The position numbers and the translations under genes were made by a program. DNA of 64,000 nt from Selaginella moellendorffii (Eukaryota > Streptophyta > Lycopodiopsida > Selaginellales > Selaginellaceae), in assembly GCF_000143415.4 (NCBI RefSeq), contig NW_003314300.1:901148-965147 (forward strand), in the 5' to 3' direction. Under the pieces are notes generated by a model. That model was not told the origin of the DNA, did not search any database, and saw only the letters and a list, made by a program, of their open reading frames with translations. Shown here one piece after another: positions 20,756-31,662 of the stretch. Each line of letters begins with the position of its first letter. Positions within the stretch are counted from its first letter, which is position 1.

Positions 20756-20779
20756 TCCCACTTTAACGAAATAGAGCTT
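20756..20779 (-). repeat. Right terminal inverted repeat of the DNA transposon
   Basis: Exact complement of 7,925-7,948. The CCAG duplication follows at 20,780-20,783. The similarity continues only loosely further in, where another TCCCATTTTA-like block is seen near 20,738. Confidence 0.9.
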
Positions 20780-21800
20780 CCAGTAGCGTTCTTCTCAAAG
20801 AAGTTGGACAAGGCTCAAAGGAAGTGGCCTGCCCATGAGAAAGAACTGTTTGAGGTGGTCAAGGCATTCAAGGAGTGGCGACACTACCTTGGGAGACACT
20901 TCAAGGTTTACACGGACAATGTGGCAACGAAACACTTCTTGTCACAACCCGACCTGAGAGGGAAACAGGGTCGGTGGGCCAATGCCTTGGCCGAGTTTGA
21001 TTGCGAGATTTTGTACAAGCCTGGGAAGAGCAACATCGTGGCAGATGCGCTGAGTCGAAAAGCAAGCTTGAAGTGGGCGATATCCAGTGCAACATCAACC
21101 TTTTGGGACGATGTGCGGACAGCATATGAGAACGATGGTCTAGCACAAGAAGTGTTGCTGAGGAATCTAGAGGCACGGGAAGCTCACCAGAGGGGTGAGC
21201 TGCCAACGGAAGAGAAAACGGGCTATGCGGAACGCAACAGACTCATCTATTACAAACAAATGAGGGTGTATGTTCCAAAAGGGGAACTAAGGGAGGTAAC
21301 CTTAGAAGAGTGTCATGACGGACCTCTTGCGGGACACGGCGGAGTGCCCAAGACGATGGGCTTACTCAAGAGGAAGTACCATTGGCCAGATATGGCTAAG
21401 GACGTCCAAGACTATGTAAAGACATGTCCAACATGTCAGCAGGTCAAAGCCGTGACTAAGGCTAGTGGGGGCTTGTTGCAAAGCGTCCTAATTCCAGATC
21501 GTCCCTGGAAATATCTTACGATGGACTTCATCACGGGACTCCCCCCAAGCGAGGGGTTTGATGCGATATTCGTGGTGGTGGACCGATTTTCGAAAATGAC
21601 ACATTTCATACCCACCACAACGGAAGTGGATGCAGAAGGTGTGGCGAAGCTGTTCTTCAAACAAGTGGTTCAAGTGCGGGGAAGGCCAGAAGAGATTATC
21701 TCAGATCGAGATAAGATCTTCACTAGTAGGTTCTGGAAGACTCTCCTGGAACAGTATCGCACCAAGTTGAAATTCAACACAACCAATCACCCACAGACAG

Positions 21801-21847
21801 GTATTGGGTATTAAGTCAAGTTTGATGGCACTAACACTTCTTGACAG
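21801..21847 (+). other. 47-bp intron-like insert in the G1 integrase
   Basis: It starts GTATTG and ends TTGACAG, and contains in-frame stops. Skipping it joins the conserved integrase motif around the catalytic Glu in frame. GACAG occurs immediately before it and as its last five bases. Size and borders match the short introns of the host genes here. Confidence 0.7.
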
Positions 21848-22266
21848 ACGGACAAACGGAAAGGGTGAATAGGCAGCTGGAGGATTATTTGTGATGCTAT
21901 GTCTTGGGAGACCAGACCGATTGGGTAAGTCATTTGGGACTTGCGGAAAACGTGTTATAACAACTCACCACATTCGAGTATCGGGGTGAGTCCATGGGAA
22001 GTCATCAATGGGCAAGCTATTGAAGGTCCTGTGGAACTCGGCGTGGCCGAGTATCATGGAGAGCTACCCGCAGTGGAGGCATTCACGGCAGAAAGACTCA
22101 ACATTTGGAATCTAGTGAGGGATTCCTTGGAACGGGCTCAACAAAGGCAAACCAAGTACGCGAACCAGAAGCGCCGGGACGTAGAGTTCCAAGCTGGGGA
22201 GAAGGTGTGGCTGAACACCAAGAACCTCCGGCTACCAAGTGGGATCAGCCGAAAGTTGACCCAAAG

Positions 22267-22315
22267 GTAAAAATGCATGTATTCATGTAAATGAATTGAT
22301 CTTGAGTTCTTTAAG
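22267..22315 (+). other. 49-bp intron-like insert near the G1 integrase C-terminus
   Basis: It starts GTAAAA and ends CTTTAAG. Skipping it gives the usual K-F-x-G-P-[FY]-E-I integrase C-terminal motif. AAAG precedes it and AAG ends it. No similarity to the 47-bp insert was seen. Confidence 0.6.
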
Positions 22316-22479
22316 CAAGTTCGCAGGGCCTTACGAGATTGAGGCACGAATCGGTAAAGTGGCTTACCGACTCCAATTTCCTCGAAAGATGGGGAAGATG
22401 CGCCCAGTGTTCCACGTGAACTTACTCAAGCCGTACTTTAAGGATCCGCTTCAAGGACCAAATAAGACCTTTACCTGAG

Positions 22480-22698
22480 GTTATCCAAGGGGAAGAGGAA
22501 TACGAAGTCGAGGCCATCCTCAATGCGCGCAAGAGCAAGCGACAAGGATGCGAGGTGAGAGAGTTCCATGTGAAGTGGAAAGGATTTCCACACTACGAAG
22601 CAATATGGGAACCGGAGGAGAACTTAGCGAATGCGCGAGATTTAGTGGAGGAATTTTTGCAATGTAGAACTCTATGTACTTATGCAAAGTTCAATTAA
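22480..22698 (+). pseudogene. G1 chromodomain
   Basis: In a frame shifted from the integrase end, the sequence reads Y-E-V-E-A-I-L, then E-F-H-V-K-W-K-G-F, then W-E-P-E-E-N-L, then a helix with V-E-E-F. This is the chromodomain that targets chromovirus integration to marked chromatin. One aromatic-cage position near 22,590 reads H-Y-E-A-I-W, close to the usual Y/F-x-x-x-W. The frame ends TAA at 22,696. Confidence 0.85.
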
Positions 22699-23100
22699 AG
22701 TATCAATTTGTAAAAGTTGAGCAATGGCATATGTTGGGACCCGAAGGCACGCCGAAGGTAAGCTAATTAGCATGGGTTAGCTAGGTCGACCAGGTGTAGG
22801 GCACTACGCCCGACTCCCCATGGGGATGTCGAATTCGTAGACGTATTCTACGGAGGTTGGGTTCGAGTCCCAACCCCCTAGTAAAGCAAGGCTGGTTTCA
22901 AGTCCCGACCCCATACTAGGGCGTGGTGAGGTGAGGGGTATAGGGACACCTATACTCCATTGTCATGGGCTCTTGGCCGGGGAGGCTAACTTAGGCACAC
23001 TGCTAAGTGGGGGGATGCCCCCGGAGACATGGTTAACAAGTCGTAGGATAAAAAGAGACATTCGATGTGGGCATCAAACTTCTTCTATGGGTGGTGGAGT
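22699..23100 (+). other. G1 3' noncoding region with polypurine tract
   Basis: No coding. Just before the 3' LTR the run GGGTGGTGGAG (about 23,088-23,098) can serve as the polypurine tract. A tRNA-like relic lies at 22,822-22,879. Confidence 0.6.
22822..22879 (+). other. tRNA-like relic
   Basis: GGGGATG, a D-arm-like GTC...GAC hairpin and a good T-arm (GGTTCGAGTCCC in a stem) ending CCCCCT resemble a tRNA-Leu-like molecule, but the anticodon arm is missing. It cannot be a working tRNA. Chance resemblance is possible. Confidence 0.25.
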
Positions 23101-23865
23101 TGTAAGGAACCGACTCCCCGAGGTCTCGTAGGCTAAAGGATCCCCGAAAGCATGACCGAAATGACAAAGAGTTCATCGGATGGGACCAAGTCAAAGATCG
23201 AGTCCAAGGCCAACTCTGAGACCGAGTTCGAGATAGAGTCTGGGATCGAGTCCGAGGCCGAATCAAAGACCGAGTTCGAGATCGAGTATAAAGTCGAGTC
23301 CGAGATCGGGTCCGAGATTGAGTCCGAGACCGAGTCTGAAGTCGAGTCCGAGATCGAATCTGAGACCAAGTCCAAATACTAATACGGGTCAAGGGGTGAA
23401 AGCCCAAAGCGTGCATCTCCCAGGGGGGGGGGGGGGCGCTGCAGGGGGTTCCAAAAGTATAGTAGGGATAGTGAGGTCTAGGAACCAGTCTTGAAGGAAC
23501 TCTCCAGAGGTGCTTCCAAACTGACTTGAGGTTGAGACTGGGGCCGAGGGGCCTTGGGTGGGAGTGAACATGGGCTTGGGTGGTGCCGGAGGGGCCACCC
23601 AGGAAAGTGCTCAAGGGCAGCTCCCACTCCCGAAAGGGAAACTGACTGCGGTGCTCCCGACTCATGTGGAGTGGTGCCCCACTTGAGTACCTTGTGGCTC
23701 ATTAGTCCTCGCCCTTCCTAGGGGCTTGGGCCTTCCCTTCGGGATGGAAGTGGGGGGGTAGAGGTACCTATACCGAGCCGTTAGAACAAGGTATTTCGCC
23801 CCGACATCCCAAAGCAAGTGCTGCACCCAAGGCTTGGGATTTAGAGGGTCCCATCAACAAGGTTA
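23101..23865 (+). repeat. G1 3' LTR, left part
   Basis: It matches 2,908-3,694 from the initial TGTAAGG onward, including a shorter minisatellite (23,190-23,382) and a shorter G-run. Similarity stops after AACAAG at 23,865, where the 34.6-kb insert starts. Confidence 0.9.
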
Positions 23866-25050
23866 TTTCTTTAACAATGTCTTATTGAAATATTTTGATA
23901 AGGTTTTGTTTTGGCCAATGATTGTTGTATTGTGAGAAATTTGACACATGTGACATGCATATTTGGGCAAGAATCAAAATGGCACTTTTTGCTTCCTCAA
24001 TCTTAATTCCACTCCCACTAAACATGGCCACTTCCTCAATTCTAGATGGCTTGGAGTGAAGGTTAAAGTTCTTGATTTAGGCATGGGGATTCATGCAAGA
24101 TTGATGGTGCTCCATGGATTTGCAAACAAAGTTGTGAATTAAAATTTAAATTTTGACCACACAAAAATGCATTAAGGTGTTGGCTTGTGAAGAGTGCTAA
24201 ACAAAGTTGGTGATCAGATTCCAAAGGTATGTGTCAATCTCTATATGAACTTAAGGTCTATGTTTGAACTGGGAATTTCTTGGTAGTGGGACAGGAAACA
24301 AGATTGTTAGCTCTAGCTAAAATATTGTCCAGTCTTAAGCAAGCTGGGCATGTTATTATTACACTTGCTTTTGCCAATTGCCTCCATGAATAACTATGCT
24401 ATGTTTTCTACTTGCTGCCTCAAGTTGAGCTGCTATGACACAGGTTCTTAAGCTTAATATCAACACTTCAATGGCAGGAGAAAGAGTCCCAAGCATATAT
24501 ATGCTTTTAACACTTGGCTAAACTCATAATCTTTAATTTACTTGCTCCAGCTCGAACTCAATATCTAATTTATAATTTATCAGGATGTGAACATATAATT
24601 GATTGTAAAAGTCATTAGATCATTCATAGTCATCTTACAACTTTAATTTGGAAGGATATTGGGGCAAAGTTTGCCCCTTATATGCAAGTTGCTTGGTATG
24701 GACAATAGTGAGGTGTTGCAAATGGTGACAATCTAGGTTATGAGGATATCATGATGTGTTTTATAGTTTTAAAGGCATTTCCTCCAAACTTAATACTTGC
24801 TATATGCAAAGCCTGAACATCACAATTAGTGGTAGAAAAGCTATGTGCATTTGGATGCTACCCTAGAGATCTAGTAAGAGATTTGATAATATGTGGATCA
24901 AATAAAATTTGCCAACCAGGCAGCTTATGCTGTGCAATGAATAGTATTATGCATGAAGAATATATACTCTGAAATTTATAATATTTTGCTAGCAACATTT
25001 GTTTTGCTTTAGTCTTTTTTATGTAAATGGATATGGACCATGAAAGATGC
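23866..25050 (+). repeat. Module N1, copy 1 (noncoding)
   Basis: Closely similar to 38,325-39,290 in direct orientation and, in part, to 46,370-47,190 in inverted orientation. It is AT-rich with no convincing coding frame or terminal repeats. Its left edge is cut by the insert boundary, while copy 2 continues further to the left. Confidence 0.75.
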
Positions 25051-25679
25051 ATTGTGAGAGATTGATTCCTTTGCTTATAGAGCTTTAGTTATATAGGGCA
25101 ATTTCTTAAGTCACTCTTATAAAACTATAAAATTTATGTATGGAGAGTCCAAGCCTTGATCATGGTATCTAAAGCAAGCAAATAGACTTCACAAGCCTAC
25201 AATTACAATATGTCTATAAATGTGAGTTTGGATTTAAAAGAGATTGTTGCAAACATTGGATAACTTAGGTATAAGGTTTGTGTTGCTTATGGTAGAAAAT
25301 GGGGCAAAATTATCTTTTGTATGCAGTGTGGTATGGCAGGCAAATTGATCTATTTCAAAACTAGTAGATCATGTAGAAGCAAGTAAACCATTGCCCCATT
25401 TTTTACAAGATCAATTGTCTTTTATTTTTTTGGCTTAGCTAGGTTAAAGGCTTTCTTATTGATGATAGGTGCAAATGGTTTTGGAATGCTCATGAAGCTA
25501 AGATATGGTTAGAACAAGATTAGGGCCCCTTGATAAGTTATCCAATAGAGGTGCTTCATACCTTCCAAAACTTTGATTGTAGCATACGTGGTTTTCACCT
25601 TTACCATATAGTGATTTACCATAAGATAATTATAGAGTGGAATCTAAACTTTTGGATAAGTGAGCCAAAAGCAGTAAAG
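25051..25679. other. AT-rich noncoding DNA, nothing recognised
   Basis: Only short frames are present. No domain, RNA gene or clear repeat was identified, apart from continuation of N1-like sequence at its left edge. Confidence 0.5.
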
Positions 25680-26330
25680 TGGAACTTGAGTTTCAAGGCC
25701 TTGGGCATTGAACGAAGGATGGAGCCAAACACTTGAGCATATAGCCAAAGAGTAAAAGAATTAAAGCATAAAGTGACTTATAAGCATAGAATGGACAGAA
25801 ACATAAAGTGACTTGGTATAGTCCTAGAGCTTCCAACATCTTAATGCCATGACTAACACACAAAACATAATCAAATGGAGTTTAATGTTATTTTAGTATA
25901 TTAGTGGATTAATGAAAGGATATAACTTCATAAATTAGCATAGTATAGACATTAGACTTAGACTTAAGATAAATGTAGAACAAAGAAGTGGGAGCTAAAC
26001 TATGCCTTAAATTAATTAACCATTGTTGACCTACACACTATCTTACCCTTCACCCTAATCCCAAGAGTTAGTCTTTGGGATAATCACAAAAACTTATTAA
26101 ATATGAAATGATGTTAGATTGTGAATTTAGACATGAGAATAATATGTGAGACAACTAAGACTCAAAGTAGAGCCAAAGGTGTGCCATATAATAGTGGTTG
26201 AATCAAGAGTTTAACAAGCATAACATATTTAAACTAAACTTGGAAAGTTAAAAATAGGAGTGGAAATGCTCAAGGAACAAGTACCAAGCAATCAATGAAT
26301 GATCACTTTAACTTTCATAACTTTAGCTCA
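25680..26330 (+). repeat. Module Z, copy 1 (noncoding)
   Basis: Similar to 39,280-39,760 and to 60,070-60,620, all in direct orientation. Noncoding. In copies 1 and 2 it is followed directly by module M2. Confidence 0.65.
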
Positions 26331-27135
26331 TTTCACTATTAAAGACTCTAAAAGGAATATAAATATAAAGTTATGTGCTCTTTGCATGCTTCTCTGAGAA
26401 TCCTATTGGTGCATCGTTAGTTTGTGGCTCCACATACCAGACATCGCAAACAAATACCCAGGATGTCATCAGCCTCAGCTAAATGGGGAAAAAAACTTAA
26501 AGTCAATCAAGATGAAAAGTATAGACTTAGCGTGGACAATTATCTTGCAGGGCAGACAGTGAAATCCAGTTCAAATGCAATCTGCAGAATCGAGTGCAAG
26601 GAAATAAGAACTGCCTGGAGAAACTAGGAAACAAAGAACCTGCTTGAACATCACATTGTCCTCCTTGTTCACGCAAGTCCCCTCTGCAAAAATGAGCAAA
26701 ATAGTGTCTTCCAGATCGCTTGCGTCCCTCCTGAAGCTTGGTTTTACTTTCCAGCTTGCTTTTCGTCTCAACTCCATTGCTACGCACAGCAATCCCCTGC
26801 AGATGATCGATCACAGCCTTCCACTGCTTTTCTCAATCAAGAAGTTTGGATCACATTGTCACGCTCTCACATAAACCTGAGTTTATGTACCTGGAAAACA
26901 CTCAAAAGAAAAGATTTATAGAAGATGGTTAGCTCACCATCCCAAGCTGGATACTTTTGCATGATCATAGCAAAGGAGTCATCTGTGAAGGAAGTGTTCT
27001 AAAAACTTTTATCATTGTGGAACCAAATCAGATGTTCTGAGCCATGGGCATTAATGCCAAATTCCCTATAGAGGTAATCAAGAAACTCCAACAATTTTTG
27101 AAAGATATCCATCGCGGAAGAAACCTTGGGAGAAG
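26331..27135 (-). repeat. Module M2, copy 1 (unrecognised spliced pseudogene?)
   Basis: Related to 30,460-31,590 and 39,760-40,918. On the minus strand all copies share coding-like pieces: a segment beginning A-M-D-I-F-Q-K-L-L-E-F-L-D-Y (near 27,110), F-A-M-I-M-Q-K-Y-P followed by a GTGAGC donor (near 26,955), and V-K-P-S-F-R-R-D-A (near 26,730). The frames are conserved between copies but broken, as in a decayed multi-exon gene. I do not recognise the protein. Confidence 0.5.
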
Positions 27136-27180
27136 AAACAAACGTTAGCTACTGAAGAAACAAAGCACGATGAAAACCTG

Positions 27181-27741
27181 CCTGCAATTTAGCTAGAGCA
27201 TCATCGACGTTTCCTTGAAATGACCAATTCACCTGTTGCTGTTGATCCGGTTCTTCTCCTGTTCACGAAACCGTGGAATTAGTATAGAAAAACTCATTCC
27301 AAACTGCTAGACGTCTCACATTTCAAAGATCGTGACAAACTGTTTGAAGCAGCTTGTTCCTCACTTGGAGAGAGAGCCAATGCGCGTTCATCACATTGAA
27401 TCGCATGTCCACTTTCATGTTCACTGTCGAACAAGAAAAAAAAAAGTTGATCACCAAAGTCCCAAACACCAAAAAAATCACACCTTTGTTCACATTTTGG
27501 CCGCCAGCACATCCACTCCTCGCAAAGATCACAGTCACATGATCTAGAACGAAAACCTCAGCCGAAATCCCTTCCCAGCTCCAAGAAACTCACCGATCGA
27601 GAGCCGAGGGATGGCTGATTGCCATAATCCGCCTCGGCCGCTGCCTCGCGACTGGAGATCATCTGCTGCTTCTGGACGAACCGCGCGGGCGCTTTCTTCT
27701 CCCCAGCCTTGCAAAGAACCGAGCGACACAAGCCCGGCCAT
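27181..27741 (-). pseudogene. ICT1/MRPL58-like GGQ release-factor gene, broken
   Basis: This family hydrolyses peptidyl-tRNA on stalled mitochondrial or plastid ribosomes. Exons: 27,741-27,594, 27,543-27,484, 27,423-27,341 and 27,258 to about 27,181. The conserved G-G-Q-N-V-N-K catalytic loop spans exon 2, then V-N-M-K-V-D-M-R-F-N-V in exon 3, E-K-N-R-I-N-S and G-E-L-V-I-S in exon 4, ending N-V-D-D-A-L-A-K-L-Q. Exon 4 changes frame after R-I-N-S-N, and the segment normally found between VIS and the NxDDAL motif is missing, with a second frame change. It ends without the usual basic tail. The first three exons splice cleanly with introns of 50-85 bp. It lies just downstream of the PERK gene, same strand. 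Confidence 0.75.
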
Positions 27742-27838
27742 CGCGGCCAAGCATCGATAAAATATATTATACAAACGAGACAACGTAGTAACTTAAAAAA
27801 ATCTTCTCTTCTTCCATGTGATCTTTCTTCTCGAAATT

Positions 27839-29884
27839 TTACCGGCCATTGAGACGATTACTGCTGTTGGTGTTGGCATTGATCTCACTGGAACTCGTCG
27901 TGTCCGAGCTCCAAAGCAACCCAGCCCGCCGCCTCTCCATCTCCATGCTGCTCATCCCTCCACTGCTCGACACCGAGGGATCACTCGTCGGCGGGCCACT
28001 GTGTTCGGAGCTCCCGTGTTCTTGGCTTCCAAACACCACCTTTTGGAACCTTTTCATGTCCGAGGCGTATTGGTTGCTATTGTAGTCCGCACTCGTGAAG
28101 TTCGAGCTGTGGCCTGGCTTTACTCCTTGGTTGAGGTTGGAGATATCGCTTTTTAGAGCGGGGACAACCTGAAAGAAAAATGCAAGGAGTTTAGTGGTTG
28201 CTCGAGAAAACAAAAGATGCAAACAAACCTCTGCCATCCTTGGGCGTTCGCTGGCTGAGTGTCGAACGCAGGCTGCAGCTGCCTCGACCATTCGTAGCAT
28301 CTCGTTCTCGTTGTAGTTTGCTAGTCTTTCGTCGACTATGCCGTCGAGGTCGCCATTCTCGATAGCCTGCATGAGGTATGGTCGAGCCTGAAACAGGCAA
28401 TAAGTTTTAGCATGTCCAAGGTTGAGGTTTTGCAAAGATTCACCCATTCGACCAAGCTCTCTTTTCCCACAGGTTGCGTGGTATCTACAGGCCTCCTTCC
28501 CGTTAGAAGTTCCAATAGGACGACTCCGAAGGAGTACACGTCTGACTTCTCCGTCAGTTTTCCTGTGGAGGCGTACTCAGGCGCAAGGTACCTGGAAGTT
28601 TGAAAAATTCATATGGGAAACTGATATATTTGGTTGGTAATGTCCTTACCCGAAGGTTCCCATAACTCGAGTAGTGACGTGTGTGTAAGTGTCAGAAGCG
28701 AGCTTCGCAAGCCCAAAGTCAGAGACCTGTAATGGACAAGCGTTACAATTGAAAGCAAGTGAGCAAATATGTAACAACAAACCTGAGCGTCAAAATTATT
28801 ATCCAAAAGAATGTTAGACGACTTTATGTCCCGATGAATGATTCGAGGATGGCCTGCAAGAACGAATGACTTTTAGATTAAGTTCCAACGGAGAGATAGA
28901 AATCTTACAGTCTTCATGAAGATATGCTAGTCCACGAGCAGAACCAGAAGCTATTTTCAATCTCGTTGGCCAATCCATCACGGGTCTACCTTTACCTGAA
29001 AAAAACAAGAGAGAAAACGAGACTGAGAACAAGGAAAAACACGGACAAAAACTTGTACCGTGCAGGTGATGCTCCAGCGTTCCATTTGGCACGAAATCGT
29101 AAACCAGCAACCTCTGAGCATCCGCAATGCAGTATCCAACCAGCGAAACCAGATGCCTGTGATGAACTCTGCTGATAATCTCAACCTCAGCTCGAAACTC
29201 ACGCTCTCCTTGCCTGCTTCCAACTCTAAGCTGCTTCACAGCTACAACTTGACCACCATGGAGAAATCCCTTGTATACACATCCAAACCCACCCTCGCCG
29301 AGAAGATTGGCCCTGGAGAATCCAGCAGTCGCTGCCTCAAGTTCCTCGTAAGTGAACAACGACCTGGAGCTACCCATGCTCGGGCTCATACCGGGCGGTG
29401 GTGGTTGCCCCCAGGAATCCTGTCTTCCCGAACTACTGTAGTGCGGTGGTGGCGGAGGAGGCTTGTGGTCATTGTGGTGGCGGAGGAGGCTTGTGGACCA
29501 AAGATGAAGAAAAGCACGCAAGCAAAAGAGAGAGGAAGAAACTTTACCAGCTTTGCATTGCCCTGATCCATACTCGTGGTCATGTCGTCTATACATCCTC
29601 TTGGACTTCCTTCGGAGGCAGTAAACCACCAGCGCGAGCACGATCAAGATCAAAATCCCGGCCGCGGCAATCCCCACAATCGCGCCAGCGGTAATCGAGC
29701 TACTGCCGCCGCCGCTGCTGTCGCTAGTGGGAGGAGGAGGAGCTCCACCGCCGGATGATCCATCGGCTCCGCCAGCGTCAGGGGGAGGAGCAGGTGGTCC
29801 ATCGGCTCGGCCAGCGTCAGGGGGAGCTGGAGGTGATCCATCGGCTCCGCCAGCGTCAGGGGGAGGAAGAGGTGATCCATCCAT
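27839..29884 (-). CDS. PERK-like proline-rich receptor kinase
   Basis: ATG at 29,884. Exons: 29,884-29,059, 28,995-28,909, 28,853-28,783, 28,725-28,650, 28,591-28,444, 28,387-28,229 and 28,168-27,839; introns 50-65 bp. N-terminus: Pro/Gly/Ala-rich repeats without a signal peptide (as usual for PERKs), then one membrane span ([12 protein letters not shown]) and a basic stop-transfer. Kinase: [11 protein letters not shown], catalytic Lys in [37 protein letters not shown], and the invariant Arg in S-E-R-P-R-M. All key residues are present. A plasma-membrane Ser/Thr kinase linked to wall sensing is expected. Oddity: a good GTAAAG donor and acceptor at about 29,491-29,548 would bring a wrong frame, so that stretch seems retained. 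Confidence 0.88.
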
Positions 29885-30459
29885 TGATGTGGTTGCTGTC
29901 GCTGTTCTTTGCGACCTAAAAATAGCCTGTTCTTTAGAATAAAGGCATGGTAGCGAAGGATAGTCTCCTTGAAATTTTCGTCGCGATATTTCGGTCACAG
30001 AACGATCGATCGATCGATCATCGCCCTACCTCTAGTCGCCTCTAGCCGTAGTGGCGACGAAGAGCTCCTCGGTCAGCACACGGCAGAATTGACTCCTTGT
30101 CAGATTGCCTGGGAAGCCATAATGCCGGGACCAAACCATGTCACGTCAGGACCAAAAACAAAATTTCTTACAAGCGCCATAGCAAGGCGGTACGGTGGCA
30201 TTCTTGCACGTTGTACGAAGAGTTTGGGCCACAGTGGCCAAGGCCGTCACCATTTCGATTCCCATTATCAAACGGTGCTTGACTCATGTGTGCTTGACTC
30301 ATGTGCTTGACTCAAACGAAGAATGAACACAAACGTCGCAAGCGCGTGCGGAGAGGAGCGGAGATTTTTTATTCGGCATTGACTTTCTTCGAAATAAAAA
30401 GAAAAACAAGAAAAAAACCACGTCGATCATTCCATGAATTTGTCTTTGTTCGTAATCTT
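29885..30459. promoter_or_regulatory. Upstream region of the PERK gene
   Basis: Contains a short GATC/ATCG repeat at about 30,003-30,022 and no convincing gene. It probably holds the PERK promoter and 5' UTR. A possible upstream in-frame extension to 29,998 exists, but it lacks PERK-like sequence. Confidence 0.5.
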
Positions 30460-31590
30460 CTTAGCATGGTCTAGGGGAGTTTCTGGCCCGTGGAGGAAAA
30501 ACGCGTAGGCTACAGGCTTTCACGCAAAATTTAGAGAAAACAAAGCAAGAATCTTACATTTTCCAATGGCACCACGTTGAGCTGTTCTTCTTCTGTGAGT
30601 TTCGAGATTGGACGTAGTATTTCAAGCGACTTTCGTAACTTCAGCTCGTTTCGCTATCGCAGACTCTGAAAGGAATATAGAATATAAATAAGAAGAGTGC
30701 TCTTTGCATGCTTCTCCGAGAATCCTATTGGTGCATCGTTTATTTGTGGCTCCACATACCAGACATCGCAAACGACTACCCAGGACGACATCAGCTTCAG
30801 CTAAACGAAAAAAAAAACTGAAAGTCAATCGAGATGAAAAGTATAAACTTAGCGTGGACAATTATCTTGTTTTACTTTCAGAGAAACGGGGCAGACAGTG
30901 AAATCCAGTTCGAATACAATCTGCAAAATCGAGCGCAAGGAAATAAGAACTGCCTGGAGAAATCATGAACCTGCTTGAACATCACAATGTCCTCCTTGTT
31001 CACGCAAGTCCCCTCTGCAAAAATGAGCAAAATAGTGCTTTCCAGAACGCTTGCGTCCCTCCTGAAGCTTGGTTTTACTTTCCAGCTTGCTTTTCGTCTC
31101 AACTCCATTGCTATGCACAGCAATCCCCTGCGGATGATCGATCGCAGCCTTCCACTGCTTTTCTCGATCAAGAAGTTTGGATCACATTGTCGCGCTGTCA
31201 CATAAACCTGAGTTTATGTACCTGGAAAACACTCAAAAGAAAAGATTTATAGAAGACGATGAGCTCACCATCCCAAGGCGGATACGTTTGCATGATCATA
31301 GCAAAGGGAGTCATCCGTGAAGAGTGTTCTAAAAACTTTTATCATTGTGGAACCACATCAAATGTTCTGCATTAACGAAACTTTGCCAGCCTGAGAGTGC
31401 TCAGAGATTTCTGAGTTGGTTTTCCGCCAAACAAGCGCTACAGTTGCCCTGAGTGGGCAAGTGCCAGGTGAGAATATCTCACACGGCATTCGATTGAGAA
31501 TCCCTCGCTGGGACGTAAAGCTGCAGCATTGAAGGGAGTTCAGTTCCCCTCGATTACAGACTCAGGCGAAACACCACCTCCGCAAAAGGA
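30460..31590 (-). repeat. Module M2, copy 2
   Basis: Same module as at 26,331 and 39,760. The minus-strand frame 31,201-30,878 is open across the D-P-N-F-L-I-E-K-S and V-K-P-S-F-R-R-D-A pieces that are interrupted in copy 1. It lies head-to-head with GF-A, as copy 3 does with GF-B, so the pair was duplicated together. Confidence 0.55.
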
Positions 31591-31662
31591 GTTCAGATTT
31601 TGTGCCTAAAAAAGAAATTGCCCTTGCCACGTATAAAACGTACCAACCCTGAAAGGAACCCT

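Larger units (their letters stand above)
7925..20779. mobile_element. 12.9-kb DNA transposon with 24-bp terminal inverted repeats
   Basis: The element is bounded by CCAG at 7,921-7,924 and 20,780-20,783. Both ends carry a perfect 24-bp inverted repeat beginning AAGCTCTATTTCG. Discounting it and one CCAG brings the two halves of the G1 RNase H back into phase. It encodes two divergent genes (8,382 to about 13,984 leftward; 16,323-19,148 rightward) and about 30 copies of a 22-bp palindrome seen nowhere else in the window. The 4-bp duplication points to superfamilies such as Sola, Academ or Ginger (general knowledge), but the protein set does not fit one I can name with confidence. In-frame stops suggest this copy has decayed. 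Confidence 0.88.
20784..22500 (+). pseudogene. pol: G1 pol, second part: RNase H, integrase
   Basis: The RNase H resumes after the DNA transposon and is open to 21,814. Integrase shows its HHCC zinc motif (H-x-G-P-L-A-G-H ... C-P-T-C) near 21,315-21,440, the first catalytic Asp near 21,523, the second (I-S-D-R-D) near 21,705, and the H-P-Q-T region at 21,790, where a 47-bp GT-AG insert interrupts the frame. The catalytic Glu region follows at 21,848. A TGA at about 21,892 and a frameshift near 21,940 come next. A second 49-bp insert is at 22,267-22,315. A TGA at 22,476-22,478 ends this frame before the chromodomain. Confidence 0.88.
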
